A DNA stretch of 64,000 nucleotides, taken from Nageia nagi (lineage: Eukaryota > Pinophyta). Shown here in pieces: positions 23,300-34,406 of this stretch; within the stretch, counting starts at the first letter, position 1; each line of letters opens with the position of its first letter. Location of the stretch: NCBI GenBank assembly GCA_050084985.1, contig JBITNC010000001.1:23684001-23748000 (forward strand). The letters run 5' to 3'. The notes under the pieces were generated by a model. That model was not told the DNA's origin, ran no database searches, and saw only the letters and a list, made by a program, of their open reading frames with translations. The translations under genes were made by a program, and so were the position numbers.

Positions 23300-23701
23300 G
23301 GGTTTGAACAAAATTCATAGAGTATAACTAGTTCTCACCATGTTGGGAATATTGATCAACTAAGAAAACATGGTACCTAGACCTACATATAATCATAGAT
23401 ATAGATGTTGTCAAGGTCTATTGTAATTTAAGGATTTGATAATTCTCCATAATTATGAAGTCTTGGATCCTCTTAATATATTGATGCTGAGAGGTATGTG
23501 GAAGGCCTCTATATGCTCATCTTGTGTACTAATTTGGGCTTGAAGGGCCTCAACCTCTTGATCATGATTAGTTATATGCTTTTATAGGGATGAAATATGG
23601 GCTTGAAAGATCTCTATCTAATTTTACATACCTCTTTTTATTAAAATTACATATATTAGTATTATTATGTATATTTCAATTATGATATTTATTTTGAGTA
23701 A
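21798..23701. other. no recognised gene
   Basis: AT-rich sequence with an (AT)n run at 23247-23296. A short plus-strand reading at about 21890-22010 (METRRSLRKYTKCYED) looks weakly like protein but leads nowhere. If the flanking repeats are LTRs, this may be the leader of that element. Confidence 0.45.
23247..23296. repeat. (AT)n microsatellite
   Basis: About 25 AT dinucleotides without interruption. Confidence 0.97.
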
Positions 23702-24970
23702 CTAATAAAGGATTGAGTTATGTATAACTATGATGGATATAGGTGTACATGACACAACATGTGATGTGGATGGTGTGGAAGGATTTACTACCTTGGTAGG
23801 TGATGGTGGTGCCTTAGTGTCCATACAATCCTTCTCCTCCTTACCCTCCTTATCCTCATCATCAAGTCCAAGAGGGATGAGATAAATAATTAGACACCAT
23901 AAATGGTACTTTGGAATATGCTTATGGTGAGGATTCAACACTTTGGGGGCATGATCCTCTGGATCCTCCAACTCCAAGATCTAATATTGAATAATAAGGT
24001 TCCCTATAGATATATGTTGATATCTATAATACCTGATAATGATGGGCCATACCCTAGTAATAGGTATATCTCATCTAATGTTAAACTATCTCAAAACTTG
24101 ATCTAGATGGTAAAACTATGTAATCCTCTAACCCTTAATTTGGTATGGAGTCATACTTCATGATAAATCATCATTTAAATCCTTTAATGATAAATTAAAA
24201 TAAGAGTCTCAAGTGATATCCTCCTTATCCAATAGGTCAATTAGTCACTAACATTACTATACACCCCAAGAAGTCCTAATACATTATGTAGTGTGCCACC
24301 TAAACCAATGTAGTAGCTCTAAATTTGTAACTATGGGAACATATGTACAAGAAATACTGATATGTTCATAATATCAAATATGAAGAATAAAATAATATGC
24401 TATTATCCTTCCTCCCTTATTTATAGATACAAAAATATGAAGATCCTGATAGATCTATGCTAGTATGCATGGTGCCCATGCGTATCTCTCCTCGAAGGTA
24501 AATCCCATTAACAACTAAAATCAAACCCATGTAAAAGTATTTGTGATTGTTATCATTATATAAGATAGTGTTGATAAGAACCACAACATATAATTTGAAC
24601 GAATGAGGATTATCAATTTCCTTCAAGGGCATGTACGATATGTCATGAAAGGGGGAGCAATTCTTTTTCTACTAATAGTGATATACACCTATAAGCCAAT
24701 AACACTAATTCTCCATTTGATCTATGGAGAGGAAAACCTTCTCAATAAGTGTACCCTTAATGAATTCCCAAAGTATACTATGAATTTCTATGAGACTATT
24801 GGTAATCTCACCCGTAATAAGGTGAAATGTGTTAGTTTCATCACACCAATGCTCCATAAGAATAATAACAAAATGCTTGTCACATGGGACATGAAGGGTG
24901 TACCTCATGTGACTCAAACTTGTTGCATCTAATTATCCTCTCTCCTTTTATTTGAATGTCATCAATAATA
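23702..24970 (-). pseudogene. plant mobile domain (PMD)-like protein remnant
   Basis: Minus strand from 24917: ILMEHWCDETNTFHLITGEI followed by TNSLIEIHSILWEFIKGTLI. This matches the layout of the plant mobile domain (MAIN/MAIL-like, aminotransferase-like PMD): W-x-E-T-x-T/S-F-H-L, G-E, then a helix ending in a small I-x-G-x loop. Downstream the strand gives LINTILYNDNNHKYFYMGLI with YLRGEIRMGTMHTSIDLSGS (4632-4417 of the 24-kb block), then YYEHISI, then a proline- and acid-rich tail (DDEDKEGKEEKD, KAPPSPTKVV) to 23702. Several stops and frameshifts break it. PMD proteins occur as host silencing factors and inside plant transposons; nothing here decides which this was. Confidence 0.55.
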
Positions 24971-25660
24971 CCTATAGTAGGGATCCATAACTCACACTTC
25001 ATTAGGTAAGATCAATATTGCATCCATGAAGAAAAATGGGAAATAGTATTGAGGTAAGCAAGCAATAAACTCAAATTGAAAGTTACACTTAATTAAAACT
25101 ACATATATTTGTTATATCTTAAAAATTTGAGACTATTTTGTAAAATGTTTACTTGCACTAGGTGCGTAAATTAAAACTATTTGTATATATTAAGGTTTCA
25201 TGATCATTGTTATCCTAATGAAGACATGAAAAATCAAGTGGTGCCACCTGCAACTATACTAAATTTTTTAAAAAATATCAAAAACCCATCTAATTTTTTA
25301 CTAGGTTTACGGTAAAAAAGGTGTTAATTCTCTTCCATGTAAAATAAAATTTTCTATTTATTTTGTTATCTAAATTTTTGATAATTCACTAAATTTGCAT
25401 GAAACCAGGCTGAATTGAAAAACTAATACATCAAAAATATTCATGTAGAAGAATGGATAACCAACACCATATGTACCTCCTTTGAAATAATTCATTATGA
25501 CATGGTGATCATACTTTCTCCTAAACTACTATAGATCCCTCACTTATAACGCTTAGGTCAAAAACTCACTCAAAATCTCTAGAACTAGAACTCCAAGATG
25601 TAAAATGAAATGGTGAAAATGAAATGCATTTTGGGTTATTTATTGTAAGACAACTAATCC
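24971..25660. other. no recognised gene
   Basis: AT-rich sequence between the PMD-like remnant and the copia 5' LTR. No frame, repeat or motif stands out. Confidence 0.5.
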
Positions 25661-25892
25661 TTAGGGATTATGGTATAGATAGTATAGTACTAGTTACTTA
25701 CTATATTTAGTAAATTCATAGCTTTGTGTGTGCTAGAATTTAGAGAGTCTTTCCAAGAAGAATATGAAGAGTTATAATGTATCTCAATTGTCACCCAAGA
25801 AGGTGAATCTCAAGAGTCATTATCCAAATTTATTAAGGTAATATTATAACCTAATACAATGCTTTTTGATCTTAGAGTTATCCAACTTGTCA
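25661..25892 (+). repeat. 5' LTR (232 bp)
   Basis: TTAGGGATTATGGT to CTTGTCA; it matches 31666-31896 throughout (shared TTACTTACTAT, GTGTGTGCTAGAATTTAGAG, CACCCAAGAAGGTGAAT). The right edge is fixed by the primer site. Confidence 0.88.
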
Positions 25893-25893
25893 T

Positions 25894-25905
25894 TGGTACT
25901 AGAGC
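25894..25905 (+). other. primer binding site, tRNA-Met type
   Basis: TGGTACTAGAGC, two bases away from TGGTATCAGAGC, one base after the LTR. Confidence 0.8.
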
Positions 25906-27460
25906 TATTAGGTTTTCACTCTCTAACTCCATGAAAATCAAAGAGTAACTCTATCTAAAATTTTCTTGAAATCATTTTCTTGCATTTTTTGCAAATTTCA
26001 TTTTTCAAAATCCATCTATAAGCTCATTTTTGGATTCCTCTATCATTTTGATCATTTTGATATATGACATGAACTATTTTGGAGCAAAAATGAAGAAACT
26101 ATGCATGTTTGAAGTTTCAACTTGATTAGTGATTTTCAAGAATGATTTTATAGTACATTGGTGGTTTTTCTAGAATCCATGCAAGCAATCTTGAATGGTT
26201 TTACATTTTTTGAGGTAATTTTCCAAATTATTTGAATAAGAAGTATTTTGGTCTTGCAAACTATGCCTTATTTTACCTAGCATGTCTAGTTGAGAGCTTG
26301 TTTGAGAAGAATTAGACTAGGCAAAATCACCCACCAAACCCAACTCTGACCTTCCATGCAACTCTCAAACCATGCGCACCCTTTTTTACCATCCCAACAC
26401 CTCTTCTTATGCACCTCTCCCACTCCATGCATGCCCACTCTTCATGTGCCTCTCCCACTCCTTGCATGCCTCCAAACCACCCCCTCATGCTATCTCTTGC
26501 TCCCCTACATTAAGCCACTATGCCATTTCAATGCCTGCCAACTATGCCTTATTTTACCTAGCATGTCTAGTTGAGAGCTTGTTTGAGAAGAATTAGACTA
26601 GGCAAAATCACCCACCAAACCCAACTCTGACCTTCCATGCAACTCTCAAACCATGCGCACCCTTTTTTACCACCCCAACACCTCTTCTTATGCACCTCTC
26701 CCACTCCATGCATGCCCACTCTTCATGTGCCTCTCCCACTCCTTGCATGCCTCCAAACCACCCCTCATGCTATCTCTTGCTCCCCTACATTAAGCCACTA
26801 TGCCATTTCAATGCCTGCCACTCAAACCTACCATGTTAGCCTACCACATGGACCAGCATTGACTGTTTCACCCTACCATTCATATGCCATGTCATCTACC
26901 ATGTGTAAGCCACATCAATTGCCATGTGTTTCCCATGTCAGTTTATTGCATCAACACCATATCAACATATTGCCACTCAATGCCACATCAGTAATCCATC
27001 CATTCCATCTCAAGCCACCTACATAGTCAACATTTTACATCAAAAAATGTGCCCAATCAACATTTTGAGGTGTTTTTTGGCCTTTTTACCTTGAAAAGTA
27101 TTTTGGCCATAACTTATTTATTTTTTTTTATCTATTTTCAATGATTTTATTTTTCCTTAGATTAAGAATTTTGATGGCTACAGTTTGCAATTTATTTTAG
27201 ACCATGAAAATTATAAATTTTGATAAAAATTATAGAATTTGTGTAACTTATTTTTTGCACAATGATAATCTAAAAATTAAAAATTTTGAGACATTGAAGT
27301 TTTGTTAAAAATGCATTCACTTGTAATCATTATTGGAATTGTGTTAATTGGTAAAGAAAATTAATCAGAGTGGTCTAGAAAAATAAAGCATATTTTAATT
27401 TTCAATGATTTTTGGGTTGGCATTTGTGATAGTGATAACCGACCTACCAAATCAACTAAT
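25906..27460 (+). other. long untranslated leader of copia element
   Basis: About 1.5 kb between primer site and first gag homology, unusually long for a copia element. The middle (26261-27030) is C-rich and repeats CCAT and CCAC words, unlike the AT-rich remainder, and contains a 281-bp tandem duplication. Open frames across it are Pro/Leu/His-rich and arise from the composition; I do not call them genes. Confidence 0.6.
26261..26820. repeat. 281-bp tandem duplication in the leader
   Basis: The unit beginning CTATGCCTTATTTTACC at 26261 begins again at 26542 and runs to 26820. I count only two differences: ACCATCCC against ACCACCCC, and one C fewer in a C-run. The duplication is therefore much younger than the element, whose coding region is heavily decayed. 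Confidence 0.95.
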
Positions 27461-28200
27461 TTCAAAGAGCTTATGGTTTGGAACATGAAAACTAGTAAAG
27501 CATATGCTTTGATTGCTTCTTCGATTAGTGAGGAGGTTAACTGACACATTAGCTCTATAGATGATGCATGGAATGCATTAAAGAAATTAAAAGACTTGTT
27601 TGAATCCCATTATGAATTGGAATTGATACAACTTCAATTGAAACTTTTTAACCTAGAGTTAAAGAATGATGATCCAATAGCATTGATTTTAGAAATTAGA
27701 GAAATAGTGCATGATATTGACTCTATTGGTGTGAAGATTGATATTGCTCTTACATTTGATTAAGGCATTGTACCCACATACTCAAATTATCTTGAATCCT
27801 TGCAAGGTAGTGATAACTTAAAATCTCTCACATTTGATAATTTGGCAGATAAGATTGTAGAATATGGGAAGGTATTTGGCAAGAAAACTAGTGAACTTAC
27901 TTCAAACACATTATTCTCACATTTGATAATTTGGTAGATAAGATTGTAGAATATGGGAAGGCGTTTGGTAAGAAAACTAGTGAGCTTACTTTAGACACAT
28001 TATGTATTGCTCAAAAGGGAAAGAATGTTGCATATGATTCTTCTCAAGGTAAAAGTAGTGACTGTGGTCATGGTAGGAGGAATCACAAAGGAAAGGGGGT
28101 AGATCTAATCAAGGTGATCATGGTGAGAGGACCAATCTCCATTGTAAAAGATGTGATAGATCAGGCATGAAGATAATACCTATCACACTCCATGGGATAA
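27461..28200 (+). pseudogene. copia gag (UBN2-type, broken)
   Basis: Frame 2 reads FKELMVWNMKTSKAYALIAS, SIDDAWNALKKLKDLFESHY, ELIQLQLKLFNLELKNDD and LADKIVEYGKVFGKKTSEL, a typical copia gag of the UBN2/Retrotran_gag type. The start is lost. An 89-bp tandem duplication (27827-28004) shifts the frame. After it, another frame carries a basic glycine stretch and a half zinc knuckle (HCKRCDRSG), the second half being damaged. Confidence 0.85.
27827..28004. repeat. 89-bp tandem duplication in gag
   Basis: CTCACATTTGATAATTTGG at 27827 recurs at 27916, followed by the same AGATAAGATTGTAGAATA. The 89-bp offset breaks the frame. Confidence 0.92.
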
Positions 28201-28324
28201 GATCAAACAAAGGAATGAAAAACATGAGCAAGAAAAGAGTAAGAACTCTAATTTCACTCATTATGTTACTGCATATTGTAACAATACCATTGAAAATTTA
28301 TGTAATGCTCATTTGTATCATGGG

Positions 28325-28890
28325 AGGATGCATGGTTGCTTGATGCTGGTGCTACATGTCACATGGCCTTTCAAAGAGAATTCTTTGAAGAGATGAATAC
28401 CAACATTGATGATGTGGTATACTTTGCTAACAAATCCTATATCAAACCTTTGAGTATTGGTACTATGAGACTCAAATTTTTAGGCCTTCCAAATATGGTT
28501 CTTTGAAATGTACTCTATCTTCCTCAATTATGAAGGAACTTGTTATCTCTTGTGATCATTAAAAAATAAGGGAATTCCATTCATATGTTCAATGGCATCA
28601 TGGAGATAAGGAGGTATTTCAACAACAAAGTGGTGATGACTAGTGGGGAGGATGAGAAGCTATTGAAGATGCATGGAATTTCTAACAAATCATAAAATTA
28701 TACCTACCTCACCCATCAAGAAGAAGGTACTCTCTCATCTAGTCTTTTATGGCATGCAAGATTTTGCCATCTCAATTTTGATGATCTTTATTTGTTGAAA
28801 AAGAGAGGTTTATTGGGATTTCCTACTATTCCTAGGAACATAGAACCTTGTGAAGCATGTGTCCTAGGAAATTACAACAAATAACCTTTT
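28325..28890 (+). pseudogene. copia protease and GAG-pre-integrase domain
   Basis: WLLDAGATCHMAFQREFF holds the protease active-site turn (D-A-G-A where D-S/T-G-A is usual). It continues with IDDVVYFANKSYIKPLSIGT and ends in LWHARFCHLNFDDLYLLKKR with EPCEACVLGNYNK, the His-Cys zinc-binding GAG-pre-integrase domain. Stops occur at several places, for example before NVLYLPQL and inside LVIIKK. Confidence 0.87.
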
Positions 28891-28899
28891 CATGATTCA

Positions 28900-29640
28900 A
28901 ATTTTAGAGCATGTAGAAAACTAGAATTTATTCACTCTAATTTATGTGGACCATTGCCTATCCCTTCTATTGCTAGAAATAAATATATCATGACTCTCAT
29001 AGATGATTACACTCAGATATGTTGGGTGTATTTGTTAAAGAGCAAATATGAATGTTTTGCAAAGATTAAAGAATTTCATGTGATGATTGAGAAAGAAACA
29101 AATGCTCATATTAGAACACTTTGTTCTAATAATGGGGGTGAATACACTTCAATTGAATTCAAGAACTATCTTAGTTAGCATGGAATCAAGCATCAAACTA
29201 TTGTTCCCTATATTCCATAATAGAATGTTGTAGCTGGAATGATGAATAGAACTTTATTGAATATGACATGATCAATGTTGTTTTTCAAGAATGTGAAAAT
29301 GATATTTTGGGGTGATGTAGTTGCTTATTAATTGTATGTTAGAAATAGATTTCCATATCATGCTCTTGATGATAAGACTTCATATGAAATGTGGTTTGGC
29401 CATGTTCCTTTGGTTTGATATTTCAAGGTTTTTGGTTCCACTTGATATGCCCTAGTCCCTAAGGAATAAAGAAACAAACTTGGTGCCAAGAGTCAAAAAT
29501 ATATTTTCTTAGGGTACTTAGATACTACCAAGGGTTATAAGCTTTATGATGAGGTAAACAAAAAGTTCTTTGCAAGGGATGTCATTTTTTTGGAATGTTC
29601 CAAGAGTGGCTCGACTATTGAGTGATAGCTTGATCACCTT
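28900..29640 (+). pseudogene. copia integrase core and C-terminus
   Basis: HSNLCGPLPIPSIARNKYIM and TLIDDYTQICWVYLLKSKYE (first Asp) are followed by CSNNGGEYTSIEFKNYL, where the second catalytic aspartate appears as Asn (SNNGGE instead of SDNGGE). Then come a TAG and the remnant of QNGVVE-type sequence, YVRNRFPYHALDDKTSYEMW and KYIFLGYLDTTKGYKLYD. Active-site damage and stops exclude function. Confidence 0.9.
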
Positions 29641-30008
29641 GATAGGCTTACTTATGAAAAGTATTTCTCTGAACATGATTATGAGATTCTAAATGTTGAG
29701 GGGAGATCCATATATTGGATCAATATTTGTAATCTATACCACTTGTACCTATTTTAGAAGTATCTGATCTAGTAGTTGCACCTAATCTAGTAGTACAAGC
29801 ACCTTCTCTACCATAATAAGATCCTTCCTCTCATCAATTTCAATAGGTCCTTTAGATGATGTGATTAAAGGGTTTGATAAGTTGAGTCTTAATGGTAATT
29901 AAGAACATCATTAGCTTATTGAGAAACTAGAAACTTTGTAGAAAATTCCTAAGTGGGCCTCCAAACACTAAGAATATTCACCCTGATGAAGTTGGAAATA
30001 CAAGAAGT

Positions 30009-30970
30009 ATGAGTTCCTATAGAAATAGAATTGAATATGGAGAAATAGTGGATTCAAATTTAGGTGATGATATTGAGGATATAGAATGTTCTTTTGATTG
30101 TGAATTGAATTTCTCTACTGATTATGAGCCAACTTCCTTTAAAGAGTTTTTTTCTCATGATATCTGGAAGGATGCTATGAAGAAGGAGTATGATGCTCTC
30201 ATCAAGAATGGGACACAAAAGTTGGTAGATCCTTCATATAGAACCAAACCTATTGGATGCAAGTGGGTCTACAAAAATAAGTATATATTAGATGAATCAC
30301 TTGAGAAACACAAAGTGAGGCTTATAGCAAAGGATTTTGCATAGAAAGAAGGTATTGAATATGATGAAACCTTTGCTCCCATAGAAAAAAATGGCCTACT
30401 ATTCATTCTTTGTTGATAATGTCAACTTAGCATGGATGGAAAGTTCATTATATGGATGTGAAGATTGATTTCTTGAATGGTGATTTGAAAGAAAATGTGT
30501 ACATGAGACAACCAAAAGGATTTGTAGTGAAGGGTCAAGAACAAAAAGTTTGTAAGCTTATCAAGTCCTTATATGGCCTAAAATAAGATCCTCGCACTTG
30601 GTATGAAAAGTTTACTAAGCATCTCTTGAAAATTAATTTTAAACACTTTAATCTTGATGATGCAACTTTGTTTGTTATACATATTGGTAAAATTGTTGTA
30701 TATCTTATGGTGTATGTAGATGATCTTTTGATACCTAGGAACAATGAAAGTTACATTGCATTCATGAAACAAGATTTGAAGAGAGGTTTTGATATGATAT
30801 ATATGGGAAATATTCATTACTATTTGGGTGTTGAAGTGACACAAAACCTAAAGTACTTTTTCATTTCCCAAATAAAGTACATTGGAGAATTGTTGAATAG
30901 ATTTGGCATGACATATTATAATCCTCTTTCCACTCTAATGGAACAAAATTTGAAGTTTAAATCTATTTAA
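30009..30970 (+). pseudogene. copia reverse transcriptase
   Basis: The N-terminal piece 30009-30344 (EPTSFKEFFSHDIWKDAMKK, GCKWVYKNKYILDESLEKHK) is followed, in shifted frames, by [23 protein letters not shown] and [11 protein letters not shown]. The palm piece 30626-30970 carries LMVYVDDLLIPRNNES with the YVDD active site and MGNIHYYLGVEV. At least two frameshifts and a stop lie between the pieces. Confidence 0.92.
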
Positions 30971-31656
30971 GGGAATTCATTTGAGGATGCAATGAAGTAT
31001 AGAAAATTTATTAGGAGTCTCATATATCTAACCACAACTAGACCATACATTTCATTTGTAGTTGGAATTCTCTCTTGATTTATGTAAAAACCATGTGGAA
31101 TGCAACTAAAAGAGTTCTTTGATATTTGAAAGGCACACAAGAATTAGGGCTCAAGTATTCCAAAGTAGGAGACTTCAAATTGATAAGATATATAGATTTA
31201 AACTTTGATGGTAATAAAAAAAAGGAGCTTCAACTTCAAGATATGCCATGAGTCTTGGATCGATAGCTATCTCTTGGAGATCATGAAAGCAATCCATTTT
31301 AGTAGATTCTAGTATAGAGGTAGAGTATGCAGTTACTATAGAAGCAACAAAGGAGATTGTGTGGCTCAGGAAGATACTGGAAGATTTGTAAGAAACTTAT
31401 GTGAATCCAAATCCACTTCTGATTAATAATATTTTTGCAATTCAATTGGCAAAGAATCCAAAGTTTCATGATCAAACAAAGCACATCAACATAAAGTATC
31501 ATTTGATTTGACATCATGTAGAGGTCAAGACAATTCAAGTGATAAATTGTCCCATAGATGAGCAAGTAGTGGACATATTCACCAAGGAACTTGGAAGAGA
31601 AAAGTTTGAGAAGTTCAAGAAGATGCTTGGACTTACCAAATCCCCTTTGGATTAAG
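30971..31656 (+). pseudogene. copia RNase H
   Basis: Reads FIRSLIYLTTTRPYISF-like connection residues, LKGTQELGLKYSKVGDFKL, a damaged D..W/F..D region, SIEVEYAVTIEATKEIVWLR (Glu), FHDQTKHINIKYHLI and VDIFTKELGREKFEKFKKML, ending at TAA next to the polypurine tract. Frames change several times. Confidence 0.88.
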
Positions 31657-31662
31657 GGGGAA
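31654..31662 (+). other. polypurine tract
   Basis: AAGGGGGAA overlapping the pol stop codon, a few bases before the 3' LTR. Confidence 0.85.
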
Positions 31663-31665
31663 CCC

Positions 31666-31896
31666 TTAGGGATTATGGTCTAGATAGCATAGCATTAGTT
31701 ACTTACTATGTTTAATAAATTTGTAGGTTTGTGTGTGCTAGAATTTAGAGTCTTTCCAATAAGAATATGAAGAGTTACAATGTATCTCAAGGGTCACCCA
31801 AGAAGGTGAATCTTAAGATTCATTGTCCAAATGTATTAAAGTAATATTCTAACCTAATAGAATTCTTTTTGATCTTGAATTTATCTAGCCTGTCAT
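31666..31896 (+). repeat. 3' LTR (231 bp)
   Basis: TTAGGGATTATGGT to CCTGTCA, a direct copy of 25661-25892 with scattered substitutions and small indels. Confidence 0.88.
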
Positions 31897-32484
31897 TTAT
31901 AAATTTGAAATTGAATGCTTCTCTCTTCATTTATGATGATTAAATATGAAAAATTAAATTTAATATATTTTTTATGCATATTTGATATATGAAGTATTCA
32001 TATAGTTTTTTTCATTTTTGCTAATGTGTTCTATATGAGTGACATTGCTAGGGATCAGGTGACATTGCTCATTACAAGTAAAGGAAATTATGGGAATTAT
32101 TTCCCCTATAATCCAATTTAATGTTTTGATATAAAAATATGCAATTGATTGTTAACGAGTGTTCACTTTTCAAAAAACTAGTAGTTAGGAAATGTTGGCT
32201 CCATTATTGAGAAATTATTGTAAAATTTTAATACCAAATGCTAATATGTTGAAACTAAGATAAATTTTTAGTGATTCTATGAAAGATAGAGCTTTATGTT
32301 TTAAATGTAAATTTTTTTATCAATAATCCTAAGTAGTGTTGCTTGGGTCAGAATAGTATTTTTAGAAAATGATTGATGGATCCTTTGAAGTGGGGCATCA
32401 TTTTATTGACTGAATGAGAAAAGATATATTTGATATAATTACTAGTAAAAGATGGTAATCAGACTCAAAAAAAATTTGTTGATT
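31897..32484. other. no recognised gene
   Basis: AT-rich sequence between the copia 3' LTR and the 63-bp tandem array. Confidence 0.5.
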
Positions 32485-32902
32485 AATATGGGTATGATGA
32501 GAGTTTTGTTACTTATCAGTTAAGTAAATTATTAATTATGATACTTGATATGGGTAATGATGAGAGTTTTTTTATCCATCAGTTAAGTAAATTATTAATT
32601 ATGATACATGATATGGTTAATGATGAGAGTTCCATTACCCATCGAGGTTTATAATCTATGGTAAAATGATAACTTGTAGGCAATAGCAATGAGAGTTTTG
32701 TTACTCACAAATTGAATGGATTATTACTTATGGTACTTGTGGGAAGTATCAATGAGAGTTTCACTACTCACCACTTAAATGGATGATTAATTATGATATA
32801 TGATATGAGTGATGATGAGAATTTTGTTACCTATCAAGGACCATAATCTATGATAAAATGGTGGCTTATTGGGGATAGTGATGAGAGTTCCATTACCCTC
32901 CA
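32485..32902. repeat. seven-unit tandem repeat, 62-66 bp period
   Basis: The core ATGAGAGTT recurs at about 32498, 32560, 32623, 32689, 32752, 32815 (as ATGAGAATT) and 32881, giving spacings of 62, 63, 66, 63, 63 and 66 bp. In several units the core lies in the loop of a short inverted repeat, such as GGTAAT with ATTACC or AGTA with TACT. No coding frame crosses it. Confidence 0.88.
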
Positions 32903-33698
32903 AGTATTTCTTTTTTAATAATTAATATTAATTGGTAATCTCTCATCATTAAGTTGAGGCCATAAGTCCTTCTTAACCAGAGGAAATCTCTTCATACACT
33001 CTTGGTGGGTAAGCCACCAAGGACAGGTTTGGTATCTTGTTCTTTCATAATTTATATATGATATGATGTTTAATGTCTATGTTTGAGATATCTTATGTAA
33101 AATGTTTATTATTTGAGTGTATTATAAGTTCATTTATCTTTATCTTAGGTTGCTCATATATTTAGTGGTTCATCATGTTGTAACCAAGAAAAAGAGGAGG
33201 TAGAATATTGGTGAAAATTGAGGCATCCAAAGTAGTTGCCATGAAGATATAGTTTAGGGAATATTCTCTTACTTGATCTTATTATACTTTGAATTTATGC
33301 TTTGATTTTATTTTATCCCAAAAATATAAAATCATATTCAATGTGTGGTATTTGTTAACACATAAAAAGGAAGTTTAATTTAATTAAAGTACACATTTTA
33401 GTTATTTGTAATGATTTATTCAATTAAATTATTTAATACCCTTATTATTGTGCACACTCAACTACCTTTATGTTTTGTGATAACAGGTTGACTCAGTGAT
33501 AAGCCTAAGAAGGATTATTGTCCCATGTGTACCATAAGCCCAAGGAGGATCCTTGGAATTAGAGATTCTATCTATAAAGGTGGAAGGGTTGTGCATAATA
33601 AATCATGACATGATTTGAAATCCTTGATATGTGGTTACATACTTTGGTCCTATTGAATGGTGTCTCTTAATATCACCTATCATATCAGGATAGATTGG
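32903..33698. other. no recognised gene
   Basis: AT-rich sequence leading to the second LTR-like repeat. It contains two related phrases, CCCAAGGAGGAT-like and CCTAAGAAGGAT-like, near 33505-33555, but no protein homology that I recognise. Confidence 0.45.
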
Positions 33699-33990
33699 TG
33701 GTGCTAGGTTTATGGCAACAACACTAGGCTAATGATAGATTGGTGGATCCATTTTATGGAGAAGATTGTCATTGATTCCCTTCAATATGACTACCACATT
33801 TGATCATCATGGTAGATAAATTACAATTTTATATCTTTCATTAATCCAAGTTTGATATGTTAAGGTCAATCAAGTCAATTTTGATCATTGTCATCTTTCA
33901 TGTTACTATTATTTTACTACTATTTTATCATTATTTGATTGAATTGAAAATATGAAATAACCTTAATAAATTAATATTTTGGTTATAACA
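33699..33990 (+). repeat. LTR-like repeat, copy 2
   Basis: TGGTGCTAGG to GGTTATAACA, matching 21510-21797 in direct orientation (shared TCATTGATTCCCTTCAATAT, GATATGTTAAGGTCAAT). The bases after both copies are also alike (TTGGTGAA, TTAGTGAA), so these may be two 5' LTRs of one family and not the two ends of one element. Confidence 0.6.
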
Positions 33991-34406
33991 TTAGTGAAAA
34001 TTTTGTAGGTCCATTCTAGAAAATCCATTTTGTGCATATCTTATGATCATGATGATGATGATGGTTTTTAACATCCTTTCCTACTCTTTATGACTCAAAA
34101 GTTTCCTAGTTGGTAAGAGGATTATTTCTATCAAAGTAAAGTTTTAGAATAGGTTCTCAAAGTCATATTTTAATATCTCATGTTTAATATTTCATGAAAT
34201 TTATCTATATTTAAGAGCTTAATTTGTAGGTTAAGAGAAAATAAGTTAACATAGCTCCATCTGATAGATTCATTTTGGAAATCTTATGATTTATTCTTAT
34301 TTTTGTAGTCATGATTTTCTTGTAGAATAGCAACTTAATATGGGTGCAATAGTTTAATTTAGATAATATAATATTCTTCTAGCACCAATATTCTTCATAT
34401 CTTTAA
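33991..34406. other. no recognised gene
   Basis: AT-rich; no frame or repeat recognised apart from a short ATG trinucleotide run near 34050. Confidence 0.5.

Larger units (their letters stand above)
25661..31896 (+). mobile_element. Ty1/copia retrotransposon with short LTRs (broken, full length)
   Basis: Two ~231-bp LTRs in direct orientation flank a tRNA-Met-type primer site, a 1.55-kb leader, gag, protease, integrase, RT, RNase H and a polypurine tract, in copia order. The protein-coding part is plus strand throughout and broken by dozens of stops and frameshifts. The exact LTR start is uncertain by a few bases: both copies share CCTTAGGGATTATGG. No perfect target duplication was found with the ends given here. 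Confidence 0.9.

Noticed and set aside
24603-24932. 109-codon plus-strand frame
   Set aside because: It lies opposite the PMD-like remnant, which has the recognisable motifs; this frame has none.
26356-27026. Plus-strand frames rich in Pro, Leu, His and Cys
   Set aside because: They come from the C-rich repeat composition, occur in two overlapping frames, and are duplicated with the 281-bp unit. No domain is seen.
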